Of a DNA stretch of 64,000 bases, positions 42,293 to 54,239 are shown one piece after another. A program made the translations under genes and the position numbers. Origin of the DNA: Micropterix aruncella (lineage: Eukaryota > Arthropoda > Insecta > Lepidoptera > Micropterigidae); assembly GCA_944548615.1 (NCBI GenBank), contig OX155955.1, forward strand, positions 3,223,279 through 3,287,278. Reading direction: 5' to 3'. The notes under the pieces were generated by a model, which searched no databases, was not told where the DNA came from, and worked only from the letters and a program-made list of their open reading frames with translations. The number at the start of each line of letters is the position of its first letter. Position 1 is the first letter of the stretch.

Positions 42293-42811
42293 GTAAGGGA
42301 ATCTTACAACTCACTTTTCACCCACTTCTTCGTCGTATCGATGTGAAATTTAGCACGCTTACTGTCCTTGCCATATTATTATCCTACCGCGCAGTTCAGT
42401 ACTGACATCCACTTTTCAATATCCGTAATAGTTTTCTTTTAATGCTTATGGTTATTCCTCTAATTATCTTGTCATGTGTGTAAATAACAAAAAAAACCAT
42501 TTAGTCACTATAGCAACCGATCTTATCGCTTTGCTGACGCATCAGCAAAGCTGGCCGTCTAGAATAAATACTACTCTGTCTAGCTAGAATACAGATAGGC
42601 CAACCTGGATTTGAACATCGGACAGTATAATCTGCTTAATCAGTGATAACCCTGGCACAGCGGTTATTCATTTGTTATGCATTATACACCTCTATTTATT
42701 ATTATTATGGTGGAGTTCAATGACATCATATTATTAGTATTATTATTACAGATCTTGTAAAGCTAGTTATAAACAATATTAACGTTTTTAGGTATAAATC
42801 GATTCTGTTTT

Positions 42812-43127
42812 TAACACGCTTTTATTAGGTCGACCTGTATGTAACTATGTAATGGAATCTAAGGTAACTAATTTAACCATCTTCCAAGGATCGTAGCGTC
42901 ATGAAAATTGGCAGCTGTATGTAGTTCTGATGACAATACAAAAATATGATACTGTCGAACTGATCTGATGATGGAGTCGGAAGATATGAACTGGAACTTC
43001 ATGATGGAACATCGTATCATAGCTGTGTTTGGACTTGTTAGAAAAGTCTTGAAATGAACTTTAACCACGATTAGGTTTCAAGGTCTGATGATGTGGTTTT
43101 TACGTGCATTTATAAAAGCGTGTTTTT
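42812..43127. mobile_element. MITE with AACACGCTTTTAT ends
   Basis: TTTTTAACACGCTTTTATTA at the left and ATAAAAGCGTGTTTTTAG at the right are inverted repeats. A relative of the left end lies at 41545 (TTTTTAACACATTTTTATTA). About 316 bp, non-coding. Confidence 0.6.
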
Positions 43128-43829
43128 AGTGTTTTTTTAAAACTATTAATTTTTAAATTGATTGACAGAACTTGGACTATCCACCTCAAGTAGTAGTTTA
43201 TTTCATATGTCCACCACTCTTTTTTACAAAGCATTCTAAAGAGGATTAAATTAAAATTTTGCACGGTTAAGTTTTGCTATGATCTCCAACATTTGTGTTG
43301 ACGTCGAATTCGTAAATATTCTTTAGCCCAAGTACATCGTTATATTTTGTGAGAATTTTATATGTCTCAATCGGGTTCCCTCTTTGTCTTCTTTGTTTGA
43401 GAGTAGTTAGTCCAAGTAATTCCAAGCGATCTACATAATGCCTATTCTTCAGTCACACTAGAATTTTGGTTGCCCTTTCCCTGGATTTATTCAAATACAA
43501 ATTTGGATGCGACAATATTGTTTCCTTACCTATGTAATTGATGTTTTTTCACACTGGCTACTTTGAACTTGGATAACTTGGGTTTGAATTGGAATTTCAA
43601 GTTCAAATAAATTTCAATTCAAGGCTACGTTATTCTTTTTTAGGATTCCGCTGTTTATTTGTCTTTCCGTCGTTGGTTTCTGCTCAAATATTTTCGTTTG
43701 TGCAAGCATGGTAAAGTTATAAATTTGCATTAATTTCAAATATGAGATCCTGTGCCGGTGTTTTCTATTACAGCTTCTTGCAGTCTGGCTATACAGTTAC
43801 CGTAAATGTGTACTGTTAAGAACTGCCAA

Positions 43830-44166
43830 CAAAGATGGAGAAGCTCGTGATTAAAAAACCGAACGTGGTCAATCGCTCATCGCCACCGCTTCTGCATGAC
43901 AACGTATAACCACAGATTTCACTGCAAACAGTCGCAAAGTTGCAGGAGTTGCGGCTAGAGACTCTTGATCACCCACCGTACTGGCCAGACCTTGCTCCAA
44001 TAGTTTTCTTTTTTTTCTGAATTTAGACAACTTTTTACAAGATTAAAAAATAACTTTGAAGAGTTGGTAAAAAACGCTTTCAAAGCATTCATTGGTTCCT
44101 GTCCAGGAGGGTTTCACAGCAGAGGAATTAAGCAACTCCTATTAAAACGACAAATCTGCATAGATA
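43830..44166 (+). pseudogene. Mariner transposase C-terminal relic (cecropia/Hsmar1-like)
   Basis: Recognisable blocks in shifting frames: VVNRSSPPLLHDNV, LQELRLETLDHPPYWPDLAP, FEELVKNAFKAFI and a degraded end (GIKQLLLKRQICIDN). The second catalytic Asp (HDN) is kept. The third (APTD in relatives) is changed to API. Only the C-terminal half is present. Confidence 0.75.
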
Positions 44167-44174
44167 ATAGGGGT

Positions 44175-44466
44175 CAATACACGGCCCAGTGGCATAGTGG
44201 TTAGGTCGCCTGATCTTACATTGTAAGGTTCCGGGTTTGATTCCCGGCTGGGTCACCATTTTCCGTTGGGATAAAATTAACGGAATTGCATTTTCAATTC
44301 TGTCGATAGAATGCAATAACAAGACACACAGTTACACACATGTTACACGCATACATACATATAAACACTTCATAGTAGGGTTGGTTGTAAGAGATTGTCG
44401 TATGACAATAAACCCGCTCATTGTGAAATTTCACAATAAAGAGTATAAACAATAAACAAACAAACA
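44175..44466 (+). mobile_element. tRNA-derived SINE
   Basis: The head folds like a tRNA: acceptor strands GGCCCAG and CTGGGTC, and a T-arm CCGGG-TTTGATT-CCCGG. Box A is TGGCATAGTGG and box B is GGGTTTGATTCCC. A non-tRNA body follows, then the tail TTCACAATAAAGAGTATAAA C with (AAAC)n. It would be transcribed by RNA polymerase III. Confidence 0.85.
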
Positions 44467-44984
44467 ATATTTCATTAATTAAATATATATTATTCATACA
44501 AAGTTTTTAGCAATAAACTTCCTTTATGGAATAGCAACTTTATAGGTAAGGACCTAATATTTCTCCCTGTGGAACAACTGCAATGTCTACCAGACTAAAC
44601 AGGTTACCAGTCTTATGTTCAAGATCAAGAATCACGCATTTTGCAACAAGAATAATTACACAATGGAGTTTGTCGATGTTTCGCAACTGATAAAACAACC
44701 TATTAATCTCGACTTTGCGTAGGTTTTCGATCGGCACAGTCGGATCGAGGTCGGTCAGCCTCAACTGAACGTAAAGTGTCGGTATCGTTACCGCCGAGAG
44801 TGCGGAGTGTGCAAGTCTTCCAATAGATAGAAGATGAGGCGAGTCGGGTTAATCTCGATGTGGTGCGCATAGCGGTAAAGCCGGTGATCTCCCATCGGCC
44901 AAGCAGCCGACTAACGGTCTCTTGCTTCGCGACTCTTTGCGACTCTATCTGTACAAACTCACTTGCGAATGTCGCTTTCCTTCT

Positions 44985-45115
44985 TACATTACGACTCGGT
45001 GGCGTCACAGTATACCGGTATACTGTGGTGGCGTAGTGGATTGGTCCCATGACTTTACATCGTACGGTTCCGTGTTTGATTTTTGGCTGGATCATCGTTG
45101 TTTGACGACCTAACC
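44985..45115 (+). mobile_element. Degenerate tRNA-derived SINE head interrupted by a 21-bp palindrome
   Basis: TGGCGTAGTGGATTGG is box A-like and TTCCGTGTTTGATTTTTGG is box B-like, as in 44175-44466. Just before box A the sequence GGTGGCGT is duplicated around a palindrome (see separate entry). Confidence 0.65.
45006..45027. mobile_element. 22-bp perfect palindrome between 8-bp direct repeats
   Basis: CACAGTATACC is followed directly by its complement GGTATACTGTG. GGTGGCGT precedes (44998-45005) and follows (45027-45034) it. This looks like two transposon ends with no interior and an 8-bp target duplication. Confidence 0.6.
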
Positions 45116-45218
45116 ACAATAATTTATCCTCGCAATTGCTGTTTTATTTATTTTATTTTATTAAAAACATACAACATAATGTACAAACAAAAACGAAAGA
45201 AATTATAGCTTAATTGTA

Positions 45219-45920
45219 CAGTACTCCCTCTATAATCTGGCACTTCACTTCTCCGACTCTGACAGTAATCCGGCGTTTTTATACAGGTAGCTACTAAGAA
45301 CGGTAATTTATGTTTAATAAACAGCTCGTGGATATAGCTAATAATGTTTTCACAACAGATGACGTCAACAACTGGCTGACTGGTAACGAATATGAAAATA
45401 CCTAGTTTTTGACCGACGATGATACCATTGAGGCTGTGACCACAAAAGAAGAGGATGAATACAAGATTGTGGTAGGGCAAGTGACGCCAGCTGTTCAAAC
45501 AATATCTCACGACGCAGCCATTGATTCCTTTGATCTGATACATCTATTACCTGGGCAGAAGAAAGTGGTGTCTCCGCGAGTGACATTCTAGTATTGGAAT
45601 GAAAAAGCGAACAAAATAGTTTTTTTGATGACTTCCATTTCAATAATGGAGACTATTGATACAAAACTATAGTAGTACCTAAAGTATTGTAAGTTATTTT
45701 TTCCTTTATTGTAGTTTTAGTTTATGTTAACACTTTGATTGTGTGTATGTACTAATGTGGTGTATAATACAATATTACATACATATACGTATATGTATGC
45801 AATAAAACATAGCTTCTGCCGTTTAAATTCGTCATTATTAGGTGTTACCAGTAATCCGGCACTTTCAGCAATCCGGCAGTGCTCCGGTCCTATATCTGCC
45901 GGATTACCGAGAGAACACTG
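45219..45920 (+). mobile_element. Pogo/Tigger-like DNA transposon relic
   Basis: The TIRs CAGTACTCCCTCTATAATCT and, inverted, CAGTGTTCTCTCGGTAATCC are flanked by TA. The plus-strand remnant FNKQLVDIANNVFTTDDVNN, WLTGNEYENT (stop), FLTDDDTIEAVTTKEEDEY resembles the acidic C-terminus of Tigger-type DDE transposases. The catalytic part is deleted; the element is 702 bp. Confidence 0.75.
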
Positions 45921-46454
45921 TATTATACTAAATACACTAAAAATGATAAATAAAAAAGAAAGATATAATAAAAACATTACTTAAATATATTTTAAAACAA
46001 AATACAGTGTAATAGCGACATAAGCCAAAAAAATAAAATGAAAATGCTCACGTTGCAAATAATAATAGGTAATAGGCCGTATGTGAATTTGGGGTTTTAA
46101 ATACGGTAATTTTTTTCCCAATACCAATATAAATAATTATCTTATTCTATTTGTATTCCTATATTTTCTCCTACGGCATGTGAAAGTAGATTCTAAAATG
46201 AGCTGAAAAAACGCGACGTATCAAAAAATCACCTGTAAAAAACCGGTCAGAAATGCGCAAGTTATGATTAAAATGATTTCTGAAAGCTGATAAATGTAAA
46301 TTTTATTCACGCCCCGAGAGTCGAACATTCAGCAAAATAATTTATGCTATTTGTTGTAAGATAATTCACAGTTAAAAACATAAATTGTCTGCAATTACAA
46401 AGACGAATAGATGTCGCAGTTAAAACTAACATTTTATCAAGTAGGAACATATTA

Positions 46455-46565
46455 TAAATGTATATATACATACATACATACATACATACACACACACCCG
46501 CACCCTCGCACACGCGCTCACACACACCCTCACACACACACACACGCGCGAACACACATACATAC
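46455..46565. repeat. Microsatellite (TACA)n and (CA)n
   Basis: Alternating TACATACA and CACACA runs with CGCG interruptions. The open frames over it are artefacts. Confidence 0.9.
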
Positions 46566-46609
46566 ATTTCAAGCTTTATTTTTAAGCAAACCTAAATTTA
46601 TAAGAGAGT

Positions 46610-47880
46610 AATGAAAGTATTTAGTATGCATTCCTTTAGCTTGTATTAGAGTTTTGATGCGCATTGTTATGGAAAAAGCCATGGTTTGCACATGTTTTTG
46701 ACTTCTTCATCACGGTGCCATATAGAGATGAGTTCTTCGGTGAGTTGAGTCTTGGTTGTTATTCGTCTTGTTTTCAATCTTTTTTGTCAATTGACCACAC
46801 ATTTTCAATGGGATTCATATCCGGGCTGTTCTCTGGCCAGGATACCACAGAAACTTGGTTATCAGCCAAAAAAATTGTGACTTTCTTAGCTTTGTGGTAC
46901 GGTGCGCCGACGTGCATGAAAGTTCCATCTTTTTCAGGGAATCTTTTTCTCATCCATTTGGGTCAAAATTCGTTCTTGGAGTCTACTGGTCTTGACGCAT
47001 CGTTCCTTCTACATTGTATAGCCTTCCTGGTCCCTTCACAGACATGCAGTTCTACAGCATGACTGACGTCGGATGCTTGACACATTGCTGAAAGCAGTCG
47101 CTGTCAAACACTTCCTCAGGCTTTCTTCGAACGTACTGAGCAGTTTCCTCACCAATGTCAAATATTGATTCGTCACGAAGCATAGCCGAATAAAAAAGTT
47201 GCTCATTATGACCCCAAAAAATAGCAAAACTTTGTCCTGAATACCAGTTTGGTAGAAAAAAATATTTCAACCAAAGTGGTGTGTGTAATTTTTTTTTTCA
47301 TGATTTATTGAGACATGTAAAACATACATTTGGGTTCGTTACCTTGCTCCAGTCTTCCTCTGATTTGTTTGCATGTTCACAAGCGTAATCTAGTTGTTTT
47401 TTGGACATAGCAGATGTAATATTTGCCTTTTTTCTTGCCCGCTGAGCTTTCAGACCACCATCAAAAAGTTTACGGCGGATAGTTCTGGAAAATACATCGA
47501 TTGCATAGTCTGCCACCTTCTTTTTCAGGTCGGCTGAAGTGTGTTTGCGGTTCTTCAGGCATAAATTCGTCAATGTTCTGGTTGAACGAGGGGTTAATAT
47601 GGGTTTTCGAAAAGTTTTCCCTACTCTTACTATACTGTCAATACTCATTTTGATTTGGCTCACAGTTTCTTGAGAAACATTCATTTTCTGGGCGATTTCT
47701 CGCTGTGAAAGTGTTTTTCTTTCAGCAGAATTGTTACATAGGCAACTTTTCGCGGAAACAAGTCTTTTTTTCGATCCACTTTCGTTTTTCGACGATAAAA
47801 TTAGAAATTTCACCCTAGAAATGGTTACTTGGTAAAAAAAATAAAATTTCTTGTAAATTTTAGCCCCAAACACATTTTAT
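46610..47880 (-). mobile_element. Tc1-like transposon relic
   Basis: The minus-strand frame 47873-47298 contains an HTH region (ERKTLSQREIAQKMNVSQET), TPRSTRTLTNLCLKNRKHTS and a DNA-binding second helix (VFSRTIRRKLFDGGLKAQRA), then DYACEHANKSEEDWSKV. Further pieces at 47270-46650 (LRDESIFDIGEETAQYVRRK, HPTSVMLWGCMSVKGPGRLY) match the catalytic core of Tc1-type transposases in broken frames. The ends could not be defined. Confidence 0.8.
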
Positions 47881-48388
47881 CTCTAATTTTGTCACTATCT
47901 TAAAACAACATGCAAAAAGGATGATTAAAATCCGACCAAAAACAATTTAAACTCAACTAAAACAATACAATTGAACTGAAGATGTTATGTGTCAAACACC
48001 TGTCATATGAACTTATGGGTGTTTGCCATTAATTGAATTGCAATATGTGTTGCAAGTACTTAAAACCTTAAGAGGACATATTGCCGATTCTATTGAGCTG
48101 AAATATTATGAATTCCATGTAGTTGGGAAGATTATATAACAATTATTTCCAAAAAAGCCATATAATGTTTGGTGAGTCTAATGAATTGGCCACGTCTGGA
48201 CAGACAGCCCTACATCTCATATATAAAAAGAGAAGTTCCGATTCACTCATTCATTCATTCACTCATTCATTCACTGACTGACTCATCAACGCCCAGCCCT
48301 AACCCTTAGACCTAGGAAGCTGAAATTTTTAACATAGGTTCCTTTTAGGACGCAAACGCTCACTAAGGGCGGATTTTTCGAAATTCAA

Positions 48389-51300
48389 CCCCTAAAGGGG
48401 TGAAAAGGGGTTTCACAGTTTGTATGAAAAACCTATATAGATGTACTTTTTAATTCGATACTTTGAAAGACTACTCTAATAAACAAATAAGGAAATAGGT
48501 GTTTCATGTTTTTTCAAAATTCTACCCTTAAAGGGGAAAAACGGGGGTATAAAATTTGTATGGACAAACGATTTTAGATGGACTTTTTATTTCGAAAGTT
48601 TGTAAGATTACTCTAATAAATAAATAGGGAAACACGTGTTTCATATTTTTTCAAAATTCAACCCCTAAAGGGGTGAAAAGGGGTTTCGAAATGTTTATAG
48701 AGAGACGATATAGATGTACTTTTTAATTCGAAACTTTGTAAGATTACTCTAATAAACAAATAAGAAAACAGGTGTTTCATGTTTTTTCAAAATTCAACCC
48801 CTAAAGGGGTGAAACGGGGTTTCAAAATTTGTATGAATGAACAATATTAGATGTGCTTTTTATTTCGAAACTTTGTAAGATTACTCTAATAAATAAATAA
48901 GGTAACACGTGTATCATATTTTTTCAAAATTCAACCCCTAAAGGGGTGAAGAGGGGTTCCAAAGTTTATATGGAAAATCGATATAGATGTACTTTTTAAT
49001 TCGAAACTTTTTCAGATTACTCTTATGAACAAATAATCAAATAGGTGTTTTATGGTTTTTCAAAATTCCGCCCCTAAAGGGGTAATACGGGGGTTTAAAG
49101 TTTGTATGGATAAACGATTTTAGATGGACTTTTTATTTCGAAAGTTTGTAAGATTACTCTAATAAATAAACAAGGAAACACGTGTTTCATATTTTTTGAA
49201 AATTCAACCCCTAAAGGGGTGAAAAAGGGTTTCCATTTTTTTATGAAGAAACGATATAGATGTACTTTTTAATTCGAAAGTTTGTAAGATTACTCTAATA
49301 AGCAAATAAGAAAACAGGTGTTTCATGTTTTTTCAAAATTCGACCCCTAAAGGGGTGAAAAGGGGTTCCAAAGTTTGAATGGAAAATCGATATAGATGTA
49401 CTTTTTAATTCGAAACTTTTTAAGATTACTCTTAAAAACAAATAATCAAATAGGTGTTTTATGGTTTTTCAAAATTCCGCCCCTAAATGGGTAATACGGG
49501 GGTTTAAAGTTTGTATGGATAAACGATTTTAGATGGACTTTTTATTTCTAAAGTTTGTAAGATTACTCTAATAAATAAATAAGGAAACACGTGTTTCATA
49601 ATTTTTGAAAATTCAACCCCTAAAGGGGTGAAAAAGGGTTTCCATTTTTATGAAGAAACGATATAGATGTACTTTTTAATTCGAAACTTTGTAAGATTAC
49701 TCTAATAAACAAATAAGAAAACAGGTGTTTCATGTTTTTTCAAAATCCAACCCCTAAAGGGGTGAAACGGGGTTTCAAAATTTGTATGAATGAACAATAT
49801 TAGATGTGCTTTTTATTTCGAAACTTTGTAAGATTACTCTAATAAATAAATAAGGAAACACATGTATTATATTTTTTTTAATTCAACCCCTAAAGTGGTG
49901 AAAAGGGGTTCCAAAGTTTGTATAGAAAATCGATATAGATGTACTTTTTAATTCGAAACGTTTTAAGATTACTCTTATAAACAAATAATCAAATAGGTGT
50001 TTTATGGTTTTTCAAAATTCCGACCCTAAAGGGGTAATACGGGGGTTTAAAGTTTGTATAGATAAACTATTTTAGATGGACTTTTTATTTCGAAAGTTTG
50101 TAAGATTACTCTAATAAATAAATAAGGAAACAAGTGTTTCATATTTTTTTTAAATTCAAGCCCTAAAGGGGTGAAAAAGGGTTTCGATTTTTTTTATGAA
50201 GAAACGATGTAGATGTACTTTTTAATTCGAAACTTTGTAAGATTACTCTAATAAATAAATAAGAAAATAGGTGTTTCACGTTTTTTCAAAATTTAACCCC
50301 TAAAGGGGTGAAACGGGGTTTCAAAATTTGTATGAATGAACAATATTAGATGTGCTTTTTATTTCGAAACTTTGTAAAATTACTCTAATAAATAAATAAG
50401 GAAACACGTGTATAATATTTTTTCAAAATTCAGCCCCTAAAGGGATGAAAAGGGGTTTCGATTTTTTTATGGAGAAACGATATAGATGTACTTTTTAATT
50501 CGAAACTTTGTAAGATTACTCTAATAAACAAATAAGACAATAGTTGTTTCATGTTTTTTCAAAGTTCAACCCCTAAGGGGGTGAAACGGGGTTTCAAAAT
50601 TTGTATGAATGAACAATATTAGACGTGCTTTTAATTTCGAATGTAGGAGGAGGAATGTGCTGTAGGAGTACAATAAAAAAAAACCAAAATGCGATTTTCG
50701 TGGTTTTTCCTAAATTCAACCCCTAAAGGGGTGGAAAGGGGTTATAAAATTAATATGAAGAAACGTTATTGATGGTCTTTTTAATTCGAAACTTTGTTAG
50801 GTTACTCTATTAAACAAATAAGAAAATAAGTGTTTAATTTTTTTTTTATTCTACCCCTAAAGGGGTGAAACAGGGTTCCACACTTTGTAGGAATAAACAA
50901 CATTAGATGTGCTTTTTATTTCGAAAATTCGAAGGATTACTCTAATAAAAAAGTAAGTAAATACGTCTTTCGTGGTTTTTCAAAATTCAACCCCTAAACG
51001 GGTGAAAAGGGGTTATACAATTTGTATGGAGAAACGATACAGATAGACTTTTTAAATCAAAACTTTGTAATATTACTCTCATAATCAAATAAACAAATGG
51101 GTCTTTCATGGTTTTTCAAAATTTCGCACTTAGAGGGGTAAAACGGGGTTTTAAAGTTTGTATGGATAAACGATTTTAGATGGACTTTTTATTTCGAAAG
51201 TTTGTAAGATTACTCTAATAAATAAACAAGGAAACACGTGTTTCATATTTTTTGAAAATTCAACCCCTAAAGGGGTGAAAAAGGGTTTCCATTTTTTTAT

Positions 51301-53930
51301 GAAGAAACGATATAGATGTACTTTTTAATTCGAAAGTTTGTAAGATTACTCTAATAAGCAAATAAGAAAACAGGTGTTTCATGTTTTTTCAAAATTCGAC
51401 CCCTAAAGGGGTGAAAAGGGGTTCCAAAGTTTGAATGGAAAATCGATATAGATGTACTTTTTAATTCGAAACTTTTTAAGATTACTCTTAAAAACAAATA
51501 ATCAAATAGGTGTTTTATGGTTTTTCAAAATTCCGCCCCTAAATGGGTAATACGGGGGTTTAAAGTTTGTATGGATAAACGATTTTAGATGGACTTTTTA
51601 TTTCTAAAGTTTGTAAGATTACTCTAATAAATAAATAAGGAAACACGTGTTTCATAATTTTTGAAAATTCAACCCCTAAAGGGGTGAAAAAGGGTTTCCA
51701 TTTTTATGAAGAAACGATATAGATGTACTTTTTAATTCGAAACTTTGTAAGATTACTCTAATAAACAAATAAGAAAACAGGTGTTTCATGTTTTTTCAAA
51801 ATCCAACCCCTAAAGGGGTGAAACGGGGTTTCAAAATTTGTATGAATGAACAATATTAGATGTGCTTTTTATTTCGAAACTTTGTAAGATTACTCTAATA
51901 AATAAATAAGGAAACACATGTATTATATTTTTTTTTAATTCAACCCCTAAAGTGGTGAAAAGGGGTTCCAAAGTTTGTATAGAAAATCGATATAGATGTA
52001 CTTTTTAATTCGAAACGTTTTAAGATTACTCTTATAAACAAATAATCAAATAGGTGTTTTATGGTTTTTCAAAATTCCGACCCTAAAGGGGTAATACGGG
52101 GGTTTAAAGTTTGTATAGATAAACTATTTTAGATGGACTTTTTATTTCGAAAGTTTGTAAGATTACTCTAATAAATAAATAAGGAAACAAGTGTTTCATA
52201 TTTTTTTTAAATTCAAGCCCTAAAGGGGTGAAAAAGGGTTTCGATTTTTTTTATGAAGAAACGATGTAGATGTACTTTTTAATTCGAAACTTTGTAAGAT
52301 TACTCTAATAAATAAATAAGAAAATAGGTGTTTCACGTTTTTTCAAAATTTAACCCCTAAAGGGGTGAAACGGGGTTTCAAAATTTGTATGAATGAACAA
52401 TATTAGATGTGCTTTTTATTTCGAAACTTTGTAAAATTACTCTAATAAATAAATAAGGAAACACGTGTATCATATTTTTTCAAAATTCAGCCCCTAAAGG
52501 GATGAAAAGGGGTTTCGATTTTTTTATGGAGAAACGATATAGATGTACTTTTTAATTCGAAACTTTGTAAGATTACTCTAATAAACAAATAAGACAATAG
52601 TTGTTTCATGTTTTTTCAAAGTTCAACCCCTAAGGGGGTGAAACGGGGTTTCAAAATTTGTATGAATGAACAATATTAGACGTGCTTTTAATTTCGAATG
52701 TAGGAGGAGGAATGTGCTGTAGGAGTACTCTAATAAAAAAAAACCAAAATGCGATTTTCGTGGTTTTTCCTAAATTCAACCCCTAAAGGGGTGGAAAGGG
52801 GTTATAAAATTAATATGAAGAAACGTTATTGATGGTCTTTTTAATTCGAAACTTTGTTAGGTTACTCTATTAAACAAATAAGAAAATAAGTGTTTAATTT
52901 TTTTTTTATTCTACCCCTAAAGGGGTGAAACAGGGTTCCACACTTTGTAGGAATAAACAACATTAGATGTGCTTTTTATTTCGAAAATTCGAAGGATTAC
53001 TCTAATAAAAAAGTAAGTAAATACGTCTTTCGTGGTTTTTCAAAATTCAACCCCTAAACGGGTGAAAAGGGGTTATACAATTTGTATGGAGAAACGATAC
53101 AGATAGACTTTTTAAATCAAAACTTTGTAATATTACTCTCATAATCAAATAAACAAATGGGTCTTTCATGGTTTTTCAAAATTTCGCACTTAGAAGGGTA
53201 AAACGGGGTTTTAAAGTTTGTATGGATAAACGATTTTAGATGGACTTTTTATTTCGAAACTTTGTAAGGTCACTCTAATAAATAAATAAGGAAACACGTG
53301 TTTCATATTTTTTCAAAATTCCACAACTAAAGGGGTGAAAGGGGTTTCAAAATTTGTATGGAAAACGATATAGATATACTTTTTAATTCGAAACTTTGTA
53401 AGATTACTCGAATAAACAAATAAGCAAATATGTCTTTTGTGTTTTTTCAAAATTCAACCCCTAAAGGGGTGAAACGGGGTTTCAAAATTTGTATGAAAAA
53501 ACGATATTAGATGAACTTTGTAGGATTACTTTAAAAACCATCTAAGCAAATATGTGTTTCGTATTTTTTTGAAATTTCACCCCTAATGGCGTAAAAAGGG
53601 GTGTTTAAGTTTGTATGGAGAAACGATATTAGATGGACTTTTTATTTTGAAACTTTGTAGGATAACTATTATAAACAAATAATTAAATACGTCTTTCGCG
53701 TTTTTTCACAATTCATCCCCTAAAGGCGTGAAAAGGGGTTTAAAATTTGTATGGAGAAACGATATTAGATGGAAATTGTATACTCTAATAAACATTTAGG
53801 CAAATACGTATTTAGTATTTTTTTAATTCAACCCCTAATGTGGTGAAAAGGGGTTTAAATGATAATAAACAAATAAGCAAATGCATGTTTCATATTTTTT
53901 TTAAATCTACCACTTAGGGGGTGAGAAGAG
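48389..53930 (+). repeat. 137-bp minisatellite monomers with CCCC-TAAA-GGGG core (unit 1)
   Basis: The core AACCCCTAAAGGGGTGAAA recurs at 48389, 48524 (variant), 48661, 48797, 48937, 49071 and so on. Two monomer types alternate: GATGTACTTTTTAATTCGAA with TAAACAAATAAG, and GATGGACTTTTTATTTCGAA with TAAATAAATAAG. The same layout fills unit 2 (54413-59960). Confidence 0.92.
49141..53252 (+). repeat. Second-order duplication inside unit 1 (2,056-bp period)
   Basis: Sequence starting AAAGTTTGTAAGATTACTCT at 49141 is repeated from 51197 to about 53250 almost without change. It equals 15 monomers. In unit 2 the equivalent copies start at 55166 and 57225 (2,059 bp apart). Confidence 0.9.
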
Positions 53931-54239
53931 GTAAATAACCCTAAAAATCAAAAAAGAAGTCGCGCGCGACGGTTCCCGGACGTGAGAAGGCGCTAGAACC
54001 TCATTATAAATTCATCATTTGTCTCGATAACATGCGTAGCGCAAGCACCGCGATCGTCACATCTTCACGCCTTAATTACTTAGTTGATCATCATGAAGTA
54101 CATATTGACAGGAGTACCTACAGAGAAGGACGTTAGATACCTTTATATATTACACGCAAAAACTTACCACTTGACTGGGAAAAAGGGATCTATCTTAACC
54201 CAAATTTAACGCGTGCGAAGCCGCGGGCAACAGCTAGTA

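Larger units (their letters stand above)
48215..54237 (+). mobile_element. Array unit 1: Helitron-like element with internal minisatellite, complete (6,023 bp)
   Basis: Starts TCTCATATATAAAAAGAGAA after A (48214) and ends GCCGCGGGCAACAGCTAG before T (54238). The head contains CATTCATTCATTCACTCATT and GGACGCAAACGCTCACTAAG. The middle (48389-53930) is about 40 monomers of about 137 bp. The tail (53957-54237) is unique, with GTCGCGCGCGAC. There is no open frame of any length. The TC...CTAG ends and A/T insertion fit a non-autonomous Helitron. The class is inferred from the ends alone. Confidence 0.75.

Noticed and set aside
44175..44250. Functional tRNA gene
   Set aside because: The head folds only partly like a tRNA (no proper anticodon arm) and is fused to a non-tRNA body and a SINE tail.
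46664..47062. Plus-strand open frame of 132 codons
   Set aside because: The opposite strand has broken Tc1-type transposase blocks, and the plus frame shows no domain.
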